Assembly (NCBI GenBank): GCA_035447925.1
Contig: DAOTHY010000002.1
Span: 84,861 to 148,860, forward strand
Source: JASUTC01 sp035447925
GTDB taxonomy: Bacteria > Thermotogota > Thermotogae > MWEM01
DNA length: 64,000 bases
Direction of reading: 5' to 3'
Within the stretch, counting starts at the first letter, position 1. Each line of letters starts with the position of its first letter. The position numbers were made by a program, and so were the translations under genes. Below the pieces are notes generated by a model that worked only from the letters and a program-made list of their open reading frames with translations, was not told the DNA's origin and did not search any database. Below, in pieces: positions 9,345 to 17,908 of the stretch.

Positions 9345-10588
9345 TCAGAAAATTCTAATAATTTCCTTTTTTATTTTATCATCAAAAGAAGAAAAGAAGT
9401 AACAGTGAAAATCAAATATTTTGTTATACTCAACCCCCATTTCATATACCTCTCTTTTCCCGATTTTCTCAATTATCTCATTCAACACTTGAATTAACCC
9501 ACTCTCTTCAGAATTTTTTTGCGAAAGAATGGGTAAAAAATTTGAAATTAAAAAATACTGACCTTGAACTGTTAAATAGTATTCGTTGGTGTAAGGTTTG
9601 ATGGTGATTTGGTCTTTACTCATGCCCCATTTTAACATATGTTTGCGAAAGGCTTCGATTTGAAGATAATCTTCATTAGCTTTAAAACCAATTAGCCAAT
9701 CACCTTCCGATTCATAAAAAAAACCATATATCATGGTGGACTCAATCAAGGGATAGAACATTTGCCATTCGTCAACGGAGGATACCACTTCAAACTCCTG
9801 ATAAAAAAGATCCCTTAGTCTTACATCAGAGAAAATAAGCAACCGTTTGGGAATGGAATGCTCAAAGGGTAATTCAATGGATTGAACAAAAAACTGAGTC
9901 AATTGATTTCTTGGTTCTGAAACAGAGGAATTCAAAGTCTTCGTTTCTATGTTTAAAAATGAAAAGGCATTTGTTATAGTCAAATTTTTGATTGGTGTCT
10001 CAACATAAAGCAAAATATCCTCAGAAAACACATTTCTGTTCACCATTGTGTCAATAAATTCGGAAAGGGATTTTTCTTTTGTGGCAGCAATCAAATAATC
10101 TCCTTGCTGGAAGAATTGTGCTTGAAATCCAGAAATGATTTCCAACAATTCTTGCAATCCCGAAAAATTCTCAATAATAATTATTCCATTTTTCAAACCT
10201 TCTTCCGTTATATGGAATATTTTTTCGATATTAAATAAGTACTCCTCATAATCATTGAAAATATCATTATCGAAGACTTCTGTTTTCTGTCGAACAACAA
10301 TGAGCTTGGACTGAAGGAATCTTTTTACAAGACCCATTTCACACTCATATTTTTGTGAGATCTCTTCAACGGTGATTAGATTCTTTGATTCGATAGCATG
10401 TTTGATTGAAAAACGATTGAATTCCTTCATATTGGAATAACCGACTGTCCAATCCAATGGCGAATTGAAATAACACACACATTCACTTTCAAGTGACCAG
10501 GGAATGGACTGACCAAAACCTTTAAAAATGAATAGGCTTCCTAAAAAAAACACCAAAAAGAGCCGACGCAGGCCGGCTCTTTTTTCAT
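9345..10588 (-). CDS. exported protein of unknown function between bamA and secA; start unclear
   Basis: About 415 residues. The N-terminus reads as a signal peptide (RRLFLVFFLGSLFIFKG, then GFGQS). Part of the following region (ITVEEISQKYECEMGLVKRF) faintly resembles a LysM repeat, but too weakly to claim. The rest is mixed alpha/beta with no family I recognise. The frame has no usable start: the ATG at 10588 is one base out of frame, separated from it by a run of six A. A seventh A would give MKKRAGLRR leading directly into the signal peptide. A terminator-like hairpin (10555-10584) covers the same place. The real start could be a weak TTG or GTG just after the hairpin, or the A run may be a sequence error or slippage site. 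It lies in the bamA-secA operon, so a role in the envelope is plausible but unproven. Confidence 0.6.
10555..10584 (-). terminator. hairpin at the end of bamA, over the start of the next gene
   Basis: A perfect 11-bp stem (AAAAAGAGCCG pairing with CGGCTCTTTTT) with an 8-nt loop. On the minus strand it is followed by T5, GGTG and T8. It ends bamA transcripts but lies inside the early coding region of the following exported protein, so it may act as an internal attenuator. Confidence 0.7.
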
Positions 10589-10605
10589 CTCTTTTTGATC
10601 TATGA

Positions 10606-12951
10606 TTAAAACATCTGACCATATCCAAATTGAATTCCACCCCATTGCGGCCCTTTTGAGCTGATTAGATAAGGAGAAAAATCCCATGGCACATCCAATC
10701 GCAGTACACCAAACCCCGGTATGTTGAATCTAAATCCAAACCCTAAACTGGAATACAGTTTTGAGTTGGAAATTTCGGTAAAAGTATTCCACCCCACCGC
10801 ATTATCGTTAAAAACAGAGAATTCAATTGAAAGATTGTTGGTGTTAACAAATCTGAATCGGTATTCGAGATTAATGGCATTCACATAGTTTACACGAATA
10901 CCCCGTTCATAATCAATGCCTCGAATAAAGAGGTTGTTGGGGCCGCCAATAGAATAATTGATGGGATCATCCTCATCTTCCCAGGGAATTTGCGCTGAGA
11001 AAAATCGTCCGGCAAAGATGTGATTTTCCCATGGCGAATAGAATCCGCTGATTGATTCATTTAATCGTAGCCAATGATCTGTAACAAATGCAAAAGGTAA
11101 TGACCATTCTGCTCTTGACTTAAATAAATAGCCTTCATTAGGACTGATCAAGTCATCACGCCTATCGTATTGATAATCACCACCCAATACCAAACGCATG
11201 CCTTCTTTAGCAATTTGATTGGTAATACTGGCTTCATCTGTACTGAAATTAAAATTCACAAATTTACCCCAAGTAATATCCATACCGACTTTTTGGAAAT
11301 CATCAATCCGATAACTGATATTAGGTCTAATGGTGAAATCTTCCGATTCAAAAGTAACAGCTGTTGCTATTTTCGTATCAGTAGAAGGATCGTCAATCTC
11401 TAAAGTCCTCTCGTTGAAGTTTTTTCCATATGAAATACTTAATCCGGCATCGATCGGTGATCGAAAAATACTACTCACATTATAACCTACACTGATGCTT
11501 GGGTATTTCCCAAGCACCGTATTAACACTAATTGTCTGGCCTTGACCCATGGGATTCTTCAAAGAAAGCCCTATTTTACCGTTTATTCTTTGAATAAATG
11601 ATTCCCCTATACTGGTCGGTTCAAGAGATATCCCCGTATTGATTTCGACATTGTTTTCCATTTCCTGTACTTTCACGATAATCGTCACTGCCGTTGAATT
11701 CGCAGATATTCCCAACGGTTCCAGATTGATACTGGAGAAATAGCCGGTCTTGTTTAAATTGATATACGTTTGCCTCAACTCTCTCATTGTAACGGGTTGG
11801 TTCTTCTTAAATGAAATTTCCCTGGTAACCAGATCCTCTCTGGTCTTGTTTAGTCCTTCTATTCTGTAGTCTTTCAAAATTCCCTCTGTAACCTTAAAAG
11901 TCAAACGTTCCTCTGACTTGTAGAATTTAGGAGTAATGACAACCAAGGGATACCCTTTATCCTCATAAATCTTTTTTATTTTTTGAACATCCCGTAAAAC
12001 ATTGATCAGATTGACCTGTTTGTCCGCGGTCGATCTTAAATTTTCTAATAGCAAATTAGATGGGAGTAAATGATTCCCTTCTATAGTTAAATTCGTAAAG
12101 GGTTGTTTATCTGGAACAATTGGATTGAGTTGAATCGTTACAACAATATCTGTAACGTGCTCTCCTGTTTCAAGTGGTTCCGGATGATTTTCAAATTCCA
12201 CATTTGTTTCAGGGCCAATCAGTCCGGTATTATAAAGCCTCGATAAGGCCATTTGCAGCTCTGTGTTGGAGGGGTAATTCTTCTTTTTAATCAAAAACAA
12301 TCGAAAAAAATCGTCGTAGTAATCCTTCAAAAGCCTGAGATCAAGAATCTCTTTGACCTCTTCGTAACGTATATCCCCGATATCACCCTTTAAAACAATA
12401 TCGTAAAGGGCGTATTCCCAAATATCGATTACCAGGATACCATCGAGTAAAAATGATCCGAATTCATCCTCTTGAACGTTATTTTTAATCTCCAATAATT
12501 GATAACCTGACATGAGATATTGATTCTTCAAGGCGTTTTGAGTTTTGATTAGTCGTTTAAAATTTAATGCCTTACTCGTTTCAACAGTAATATATTCCTC
12601 AAGTGTCTTCTTTGAAATCAAGCCGGGACCGCTTATATTGAGCTGAATCTCTTTTACAATTGGATATTCTTGTAGTTCGATTCTTAGAATCTGAGAGTTG
12701 CTGATATAACTACTTAAAGTATATTTGACATCCTGAAAATATCCCATATCTCTGATATTAAAGATATCCCTGTCAATGTCTGCATAAGTCACATCATTTC
12801 CTTCATGACATTTGGTGATAACCGACAAGATTTCCTCGGTACTCACTGAAAAATTACCTGAAATTTCCAATAGACCGATGTTAATCCCAAAGGAAGTACT
12901 CACAATGCTCAGTAAAATAAAGATATAAACAACACTCATTTTAGATCTCAA
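10606..12951 (-). CDS. bamA: Omp85/BamA-type outer membrane assembly protein
   Basis: A signal peptide (VVYIFILLSIVSTSFG) is followed by several POTRA-like repeats up to about residue 430 and then a C-terminal 16-strand-type beta-barrel region of about 350 residues. The barrel holds the Omp85 loop-6 motif (NLFIRGIDYERG) and ends in phenylalanine (GIQFGYGQMF), as expected of a beta-signal. BamA inserts beta-barrel proteins into the outer membrane, so the organism is diderm. The start chosen is TTG 12951, with GGAGGGG 6 nt upstream; an ATG at 12939 is 18 nt away from that site. Neighbours are RseC-like and SLT genes upstream and SecA downstream: an envelope-biogenesis operon. Confidence 0.93.
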   Translation of the reverse strand: MRSKMSVVYIFILLSIVSTSFGINIGLLEISGNFSVSTEEILSVITKCHEGNDVTYADIDRDIFNIRDMGYFQDVKYTLSSYISNSQILRIELQEYPIVKEIQLNISGPGLISKKTLEEYITVETSKALNFKRLIKTQNALKNQYLMSGYQLLEIKNNVQEDEFGSFLLDGILVIDIWEYALYDIVLKGDIGDIRYEEVKEILDLRLLKDYYDDFFRLFLIKKKNYPSNTELQMALSRLYNTGLIGPETNVEFENHPEPLETGEHVTDIVVTIQLNPIVPDKQPFTNLTIEGNHLLPSNLLLENLRSTADKQVNLINVLRDVQKIKKIYEDKGYPLVVITPKFYKSEERLTFKVTEGILKDYRIEGLNKTREDLVTREISFKKNQPVTMRELRQTYINLNKTGYFSSINLEPLGISANSTAVTIIVKVQEMENNVEINTGISLEPTSIGESFIQRINGKIGLSLKNPMGQGQTISVNTVLGKYPSISVGYNVSSIFRSPIDAGLSISYGKNFNERTLEIDDPSTDTKIATAVTFESEDFTIRPNISYRIDDFQKVGMDITWGKFVNFNFSTDEASITNQIAKEGMRLVLGGDYQYDRRDDLISPNEGYLFKSRAEWSLPFAFVTDHWLRLNESISGFYSPWENHIFAGRFFSAQIPWEDEDDPINYSIGGPNNLFIRGIDYERGIRVNYVNAINLEYRFRFVNTNNLSIEFSVFNDNAVGWNTFTEISNSKLYSSLGFGFRFNIPGFGVLRLDVPWDFSPYLISSKGPQWGGIQFGYGQMF

Positions 12952-12988
12952 AAAATTCCCCTCCTGTATGTACAAACAAAAAAATTAA

Positions 12989-13426
12989 TTATCCCTCTTT
13001 GATTCTTTTTTGAATCTTTGGCATGTTTTTCTTTCCCAAATTAAATTTCTTCTTATCATATAAACCCACGAGAAAGAAAGTGATGATCATTGTTAGTAAA
13101 GCAATAGATAAAGAAAGATATTCTTTATCCGGGAATATCCAGAATAGCAAAGAGATAGTCAATAAAAAAACAATCAATGGCACACTATAGACTAAAAATG
13201 ATAATTTGATCACAGACACTTCTGGCAGCAGGTATTCAACCAAATCGCCCTTTTTGAGTTCTTCCGAAGAAAGATTCAACGCCTTAAACTGAAAATCATT
13301 TCTAATCCCGCACAACATTCTTGTTTGACAATGATGGCAGGCATCTGGTCTTTCCTTTTTAAGTAACACAACTGTGCCGTTTTCGCTCTTTTCCAACACT
13401 TTTTCCACTACAGCCTGTTCTAACAT
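12989..13426 (-). CDS. RseC/MucC-like (SoxR-reducing system) membrane protein
   Basis: 145 residues with the RseC_MucC layout: an N-terminal soluble part with clustered cysteines (C30, C33, C39 in CHHCQTRMLC), a short beta-rich stretch, two membrane segments (about 75-95 and 102-122) and a basic tail. RseC relatives work with Rnf-type electron transfer or modulate envelope stress signalling; which applies here is unknown. No rnf genes are in the window. The start ATG has GGGGG 5 nt upstream. It sits 10 nt after the lytic transglycosylase gene and 37 nt before bamA. Confidence 0.82.
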   Translation of the reverse strand: MLEQAVVEKVLEKSENGTVVLLKKERPDACHHCQTRMLCGIRNDFQFKALNLSSEELKKGDLVEYLLPEVSVIKLSFLVYSVPLIVFLLTISLLFWIFPDKEYLSLSIALLTMIITFFLVGLYDKKKFNLGKKNMPKIQKRIKEG

Positions 13427-13436
13427 TTTTCCCCCA

Positions 13437-14450
13437 TTAAAATACGATCCTTATTGATATTCCGGGAACCCATTCATGATTCTCATAAGAAATCGGAATT
13501 TGAAGGGTAAAACGATTTTTGATACTAAAAGCCGGTCTCACCAGAACACTGGATTTGGAAAAACCCATATCCAGACTAAAAAAATCAAATGAACTCCTTA
13601 AAACCCAGATCAAATCATCTTTCGAAAAATCATATCTAATCGTGACTTTATCAAACCAATCATTTGAATACAATCCCATTCCTACAACCCAACCTTGATC
13701 ATAACCAAAATAAAGATTAAAAAACGACGATAAAGTCAATTCTTGAAATAATGTCAATCGAATATCCGGGCTGTTTGTTACACCCAAAGCGAGTGATCCA
13801 ATAAAAAACTCAGGTATGACCACATTAGAAGAAAATCGATTCACCTCAGAAAGATTTAAAGAACAATCCAACCAAATATAATCTTTGAAAGTGATTTTCT
13901 CGCCTTCTTTTAAGAGACGTTGAAAGGAACGGATTTTTTGCACATAATCATAAACTTTTTGATCGTCCGTTGGATTTTTGCCTGAATCTATCATTTTCTT
14001 AACACCGTAAAAGCCGATATGATAAGCTCCCAAGGCATTATCGAGGTTGCCAAGAGACAATTGATAGCGATCAAGCAAACCGCTGACTTTGTCTCCATGA
14101 TATGGGTTAAACGGATTGAAAGCACCAATTTCCAAAGCGATGAATGGTTTCATCTGGAATGGCCCCAAGGCATTTGATTCAGAGATGGCATGGATATAGA
14201 ACGACGATTCTGTTTTAATAAGCCCGGCGATTATCGGATCTTCAACAGTATATTTAAAGGGGAGATCCACCGAAAATTTGGTGTTGATAAAAAAATCAAA
14301 AGAATGATCCCGATAGGCGACGCCAACAGAAGATTTGTTTTGATACAAAATCTCATTGGGAAACAAATAACGTGACCCAAAACAAACGGCATTAAATATG
14401 AAGAAAGCAAGAACTAAAAACCTTTTTAAGAAAGGATACTTTTGATTCAA
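13437..14450 (-). CDS. exported lytic transglycosylase (SLT) with C-terminal beta-rich domain
   Basis: The signal peptide ends around FNAVCFG. An SLT domain follows, counted here from ATG 14468: catalytic glutamate E87 in IKTESSF, GPFQM (102-106) and AYHIG (148-152, usually AYNAG). SLT enzymes cleave peptidoglycan between MurNAc and GlcNAc. The last 150 or so residues are alternating hydrophobic beta strands ending in RIVF, which suggests an outer-membrane or barrel-like domain; this part is inference. The start chosen is TTG 14450 (AGGTGG, spacer 6), because the ATG at 14468 has no ribosome binding site at normal distance. First gene of the long minus-strand envelope operon. Confidence 0.82.
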   Translation of the reverse strand: MNQKYPFLKRFLVLAFFIFNAVCFGSRYLFPNEILYQNKSSVGVAYRDHSFDFFINTKFSVDLPFKYTVEDPIIAGLIKTESSFYIHAISESNALGPFQMKPFIALEIGAFNPFNPYHGDKVSGLLDRYQLSLGNLDNALGAYHIGFYGVKKMIDSGKNPTDDQKVYDYVQKIRSFQRLLKEGEKITFKDYIWLDCSLNLSEVNRFSSNVVIPEFFIGSLALGVTNSPDIRLTLFQELTLSSFFNLYFGYDQGWVVGMGLYSNDWFDKVTIRYDFSKDDLIWVLRSSFDFFSLDMGFSKSSVLVRPAFSIKNRFTLQIPISYENHEWVPGISIRIVF

Positions 14451-14507
14451 ACAAACCCACCTGATCATTAAAGTAAGATAAATCGAAATTCTCCTTGATT
14501 TCAGTGT

Positions 14508-14516
14508 ATTATAGCA
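14508..14516 (-). promoter_or_regulatory. extended -10 promoter for the envelope operon
   Basis: Minus strand reads TGCTATAAT, a perfect extended -10, 58 nt before the transglycosylase start. No convincing -35 box. Confidence 0.6.
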
Positions 14517-14629
14517 TTATTTTTCCTGTATTCATTCTATACCGAATTTCAAATGAACGAACAATCGTATCATACGAACGAGAAAAAAATATTCCAAATA
14601 CAACTCAGTCCGAAAATGACCTTATTTCT

Positions 14630-14638
14630 TGTTATACT
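14630..14638 (+). promoter_or_regulatory. extended -10 promoter for pyrKD
   Basis: TGTTATACT lies 52 nt before the pyrK start codon. No -35 box is recognisable. Confidence 0.55.
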
Positions 14639-14690
14639 ATGAGTGCTGGGTGTATCATTACCTGAATCATCAACCTTGAGGTGAATGCTA

Positions 14691-15437
14691 TTGATAAAGA
14701 TCAAACTAAAGGAAAAAAAGGTATCAGAAGATTTTCTCGTTGCGAAATTTGAATACACAGATCAGTTATCCGAAAAAGAAACAACCACTGTTCAAGCAGG
14801 ACAGTTCTTAATGTTAAAAAATCGGACTGAACCAATCCTCGCCAAACCTTTTTCTGTACTTAGTACAGATAAGAAAGGCTTTTCGGTATTGATTAAAATT
14901 ATTGGCCGTTTTACAAGTTATTTAAGCCAGTCAAAGCCCGGAGAACTTTTCTTTTGTAGAGGACCATATGGAACACCATTTGAAAAAAAACTCGATCTGT
15001 CAAGAAAGATTATCACCATAGGCGGCGGGTGTGGAGCAGCGCCCATTCTTTTTTTCAACCAACAATTTCCAAATCATATCGAAAAATCCATCATCGGTTT
15101 CAAAACCGATGCCATTAAACAATTACTGTCCATCAAAGAAGCGGTCTATGAATCTCTCAGTGGACAAACCGTTATCGATACGCTTGACGAGCACCTTTCA
15201 AAACGTCATGAACTTCAACCGCCCGTCGTTCTGGCATGCGGAAGTTTAGGGATGTGTCGGGCATTGTTCAATCATTCAAAAGAAAACAACTACCGCTTGT
15301 TTGTATCTTTAGATGAGAGAATGGGTTGTGGTATGGGCATGTGCAAAGGTTGTCCGGTGAAAACCAAGTCCGGAATCAAAATGGTCTGCAAAGACGGTCC
15401 AATATTTGATTCGGATGACATTATCTGGGATTGGTGA
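14691..15437 (+). CDS. pyrK: dihydroorotate dehydrogenase electron transfer subunit
   Basis: FAD and [2Fe-2S] subunit that passes electrons from class 1B dihydroorotate dehydrogenase to NAD+. Seen, numbered from the in-frame ATG at 14685: a flavin-binding LAKPFSV (52-58), the nucleotide-binding TIGGGCGAAP (111-120), and the four cluster cysteines C215, C220, C223 and C235 (CGMGMCKGCP...MVC). About 248 residues, normal for PyrK. The TTG at 14691 is chosen because GAGGTG lies 7 nt before it; the ATG at 14685 is only 1 nt from the same site. Followed by pyrD 5 nt later, its obligate partner. Confidence 0.95.
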   Translation: MIKIKLKEKKVSEDFLVAKFEYTDQLSEKETTTVQAGQFLMLKNRTEPILAKPFSVLSTDKKGFSVLIKIIGRFTSYLSQSKPGELFFCRGPYGTPFEKKLDLSRKIITIGGGCGAAPILFFNQQFPNHIEKSIIGFKTDAIKQLLSIKEAVYESLSGQTVIDTLDEHLSKRHELQPPVVLACGSLGMCRALFNHSKENNYRLFVSLDERMGCGMGMCKGCPVKTKSGIKMVCKDGPIFDSDDIIWDW

Positions 15438-15442
15438 TAAAA

Positions 15443-16357
15443 ATGGATAATAATAGATTGGCTATAGAATTATTAGGTCTAAAGATTAAAAATCCGATTG
15501 TTATCGCATCAGGTCCAGCAGGAAATGGGGAAGAATTATCGAGGGCTATCGACCTTTCAAAAATTGGCCTGTTCACTTCAAAAACTGTCACCTTAGAAAA
15601 AACTGATGGCAACCCTCCACCGAGAATTGTAGATGTATACGGTGGAATCATCAATTCTATTGGCCTTCAGAATCCCGGATTCAAAGATTTCATGAAAAAT
15701 CAAATCCCTTTCCTAGAGCAGTTACCCCTTCCGGTTATCATCAGCATAGCATCAAATTATTTGGAAGAATTGGCTATTATGGTCAAAGCACTCAATGAGA
15801 GCTCCTGTGAATGGATAGAATTAAATTTTTCATGTCCCAACGTCGATAAAGGCAAAGAACCCATTGGAACCAATCCCAACAAGATATTTGAAACGGTCAA
15901 ATTCCTAAAAAAACTAACAAAAAAACCTCTGCTGGTAAAATTCGCCCCCTCAGATTCAATCTTAGAATTGGTAGACTCATCAATATCAGGAGGTGCTGAG
16001 GGTGTTGTACTCTCTAATTGTCCCAAAGGAATGAAAATAGATATTCATACCATGAAACCCATCTTAAAAAGAGAATATGGCGGATTTGCAGGTCCTGCAA
16101 TCAAACCCATTACATTACATCAGGTGTTTCAAGTCAGAAAGGCATTTAAAAATGCCTTAATTATCGGAACCGGTGGGGTAATCAATCACGAAGATGCCTT
16201 GGAATATTTAATGGCAGGGGCTAATCTTGTTGGGATTGGCTTTGGTGTGATGCTAGATCCAATCATTCCGATCCATATAGTTGAAGGATTGTCAAAGTAT
16301 ATGACTGAGAATGATTTAAATTACTTTTCAGTATTCTGTAAAGCTCAAAGCTATTGA
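15443..16357 (+). CDS. pyrD: dihydroorotate dehydrogenase, class 1B catalytic subunit
   Basis: Oxidises dihydroorotate to orotate (fourth step of UMP synthesis) with FMN. Landmarks: GNPPPRI (56-62), NSIGLQNPG (71-79) and the catalytic cysteine C131 in NFSCPN (128-133), which marks class 1B, and the FMN-binding IIGTGGV and GANLVGIG near the C-terminus. Its partner pyrK is immediately upstream. Start ATG 15443, with GGTGAT 4 nt before it. The downstream pyrB is separated by its own promoter, leader and terminator. Confidence 0.96.
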   Translation: MDNNRLAIELLGLKIKNPIVIASGPAGNGEELSRAIDLSKIGLFTSKTVTLEKTDGNPPPRIVDVYGGIINSIGLQNPGFKDFMKNQIPFLEQLPLPVIISIASNYLEELAIMVKALNESSCEWIELNFSCPNVDKGKEPIGTNPNKIFETVKFLKKLTKKPLLVKFAPSDSILELVDSSISGGAEGVVLSNCPKGMKIDIHTMKPILKREYGGFAGPAIKPITLHQVFQVRKAFKNALIIGTGGVINHEDALEYLMAGANLVGIGFGVMLDPIIPIHIVEGLSKYMTENDLNYFSVFCKAQSY

Positions 16358-16400
16358 TAGAATTAAGTAACTTCTGTTTAAACATAAAGTCATTTATCTA

Positions 16401-16409
16401 TGATACAAT
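16401..16409 (+). promoter_or_regulatory. extended -10 promoter of the pyrB leader
   Basis: TGATACAAT places the transcript start near 16416, about 20 nt before a translated leader ORF. No clear -35 box. Confidence 0.55.
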
Positions 16410-16436
16410 TCTCGGGATAAAAAGAATGGAGTTGAA

Positions 16437-16517
16437 ATGATGCCTCGACAAGTGGCTTTACGGTATAGAAAACTACCATATTTTTTAAAAATTAAAAACC
16501 ACCATTACTGTTTTTAG
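16437..16517 (+). CDS. putative leader peptide of the pyrBICFE operon
   Basis: A 26-codon ORF with a proper ribosome binding site (GGAG, 5 nt before ATG). It starts MMPRQVALRYRK and ends NHHYCF, with its TAG stop (16515-16517) in the loop and first bases of the 3' arm of the terminator that precedes pyrB. A U-rich stretch (TATTTTTT, 16479-16486) lies just upstream of the hairpin. This is the architecture of the E. coli pyrBI leader: low UTP makes RNA polymerase pause in the U run, the ribosome catches up and prevents the hairpin; high UTP lets it form. The mechanism is inferred by analogy; the arrangement is seen directly. The peptide itself need not have a function. Confidence 0.6.
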   Translation: MMPRQVALRYRKLPYFLKIKNHHYCF

Positions 16518-16536
16518 TAATGGTGGTTTTTTTTTT
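16494..16536 (+). terminator. intrinsic terminator / attenuator before pyrB
   Basis: A perfect 16-bp stem (AAAAACCACCATTACT and its complement) with a 6-nt loop and a long T run. It ends just before the pyrB ribosome binding site, so pyrBICFE transcription from the upstream promoters must read through it. The leader ORF stop codon lies in the hairpin. Confidence 0.9.
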
Positions 16537-16548
16537 AGGAGGGTTAGA

Positions 16549-17472
16549 ATGTTAGCGGGAAGACATCTCATTGATCCAACGGACTTTTCTACTCAGGAAA
16601 TTAATGAAATGCTATCACTTTCACAGAAGATTTCTGAAAATCCAAGTGATTATGCAAAGTTATGTTCAGGAAAGATTTTAGGTAGTCTGTTTTTTGAACC
16701 CAGTACAAGAACAAGATTGAGTTTTGAAGCGGCAATGCTAAGGTTGGGAGGCCAAGTAATCGGATTCTCCGAAGCCGGATCCAGCTCAGTTTCAAAGGGT
16801 GAAACGGTAGCGGATACCATAAGAACTGTTGCCTGTTATTCGGATATCATTGTCATGCGCCATCCAAAAGAAGGAGCACCAAAAGTTGCATCGATGTATT
16901 CCGATGTACCGGTTATTAACGCAGGAGATGGCGGACATCAGCATCCAACCCAAACCTTGACTGATTTACTAACCATCATTTCCGTAAAAGGCTCGTTAGA
17001 TTCGTTGAAAATTGGGTATTGTGGCGACTTGAAATTCGGGAGAACGGTTCATTCCTTAATAAAAGCTCTTTCCAGATATTCCGACAACGAAATGCATTTG
17101 ATTTCTCCGAAAGAATTGAAAGTTCCCGATTACATCAAAGAAGAAATCTTAGACAAAAACGCTATTCATTATGAAGAACATGAAAAACTCGAGGAGTGCA
17201 TCGATCAACTGGATATCCTTTACATGACACGTGTTCAAAAAGAACGCTTCTTCAATGAAGAAGATTATATCCGTCTGAAAGACACCTACATTCTTAACAA
17301 CGAAAAAATGAAAAAAGCTTCACCTCATTTGATGATATTGCATCCGCTACCTAGAGTTAATGAAATTTCCTATGAAATAGACTCTGATCCTAGAGCCTTT
17401 TACTTTAAACAGGCAAAAATGGGAATGTACGCTCGAATGGGGCTAATTTCACTCTTATTGGGGGTGTGTTAA
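16549..17472 (+). CDS. pyrB: aspartate carbamoyltransferase catalytic subunit
   Basis: Joins carbamoyl phosphate and aspartate. Seen: carbamoyl-phosphate site EPSTRTRLSFE (50-60), the neighbouring-subunit loop SVSKGET (80-86, K83), GDGGHQHPTQT (127-137) and HPLPRVNEI (about 266-274). 307 residues, normal for the family. Strong ribosome binding site (AGGAGGG, spacer 6). It is followed after 1 nt by pyrI, so an allosteric holoenzyme of the E. coli type is expected. Expression is probably controlled by the attenuator at 16494-16536. Confidence 0.97.
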   Translation: MLAGRHLIDPTDFSTQEINEMLSLSQKISENPSDYAKLCSGKILGSLFFEPSTRTRLSFEAAMLRLGGQVIGFSEAGSSSVSKGETVADTIRTVACYSDIIVMRHPKEGAPKVASMYSDVPVINAGDGGHQHPTQTLTDLLTIISVKGSLDSLKIGYCGDLKFGRTVHSLIKALSRYSDNEMHLISPKELKVPDYIKEEILDKNAIHYEEHEKLEECIDQLDILYMTRVQKERFFNEEDYIRLKDTYILNNEKMKKASPHLMILHPLPRVNEISYEIDSDPRAFYFKQAKMGMYARMGLISLLLGVC

Positions 17473-17473
17473 A

Positions 17474-17908
17474 ATGATGACCATCAATACAATAGAGAAT
17501 GGGATTGTTATTGATCACATTCGTGCCGGGTATGGTGTCGAAATCTTCAATTACTTGGGTTTGGATAAGGTAGATTACACCGTGGCATTAATCATGAACG
17601 TCACCAGCAAAAAACAGAGGAAAAAGGACATCATTAAAATTGAAAATGAAATCAATTTTGATCTCAGCGAATTGGGGTTAATCGATCCTGATGTCACCAT
17701 TAACATTATTCAAAATCATAAGATTTCTAAAAAACTAAAACTAAGCCTACCAAAAGTGGTAGAAAATGTCATCAAATGTAAAAATCCCAGGTGTATCACA
17801 TCCGTTGAAAGAAACTTAGCCCATGTTTTTTACCTGGTTGATGAGAAGAAAGGGGTTTACCGTTGCAAATACTGTGATGAAAAATATGCTTTGGGAAACA
17901 AATCATGA
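17474..17908 (+). CDS. pyrI: aspartate carbamoyltransferase regulatory subunit
   Basis: 144 residues. The N-terminal allosteric domain (about 1-95) binds nucleotides (in E. coli CTP/UTP inhibit and ATP activates). The C-terminal zinc domain has the four ligand cysteines C102, C107, C131 and C134 (CKNPRC ... CKYC), which link it to PyrB chains. It overlaps pyrC by 4 nt (ATGA), which indicates translational coupling. Confidence 0.96.
   Translation: MMTINTIENGIVIDHIRAGYGVEIFNYLGLDKVDYTVALIMNVTSKKQRKKDIIKIENEINFDLSELGLIDPDVTINIIQNHKISKKLKLSLPKVVENVIKCKNPRCITSVERNLAHVFYLVDEKKGVYRCKYCDEKYALGNKS

Noticed and set aside
10606..10640. Start of the exported protein inside the bamA gene
   Set aside because: It would place the start upstream of the terminator hairpin and give a long basic leader before the signal peptide; no ribosome binding site.
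14469..14690. PyrR-type attenuator before pyrK
   Set aside because: No terminator hairpin lies between the promoter and pyrK, and no pyrR gene is seen in the window.
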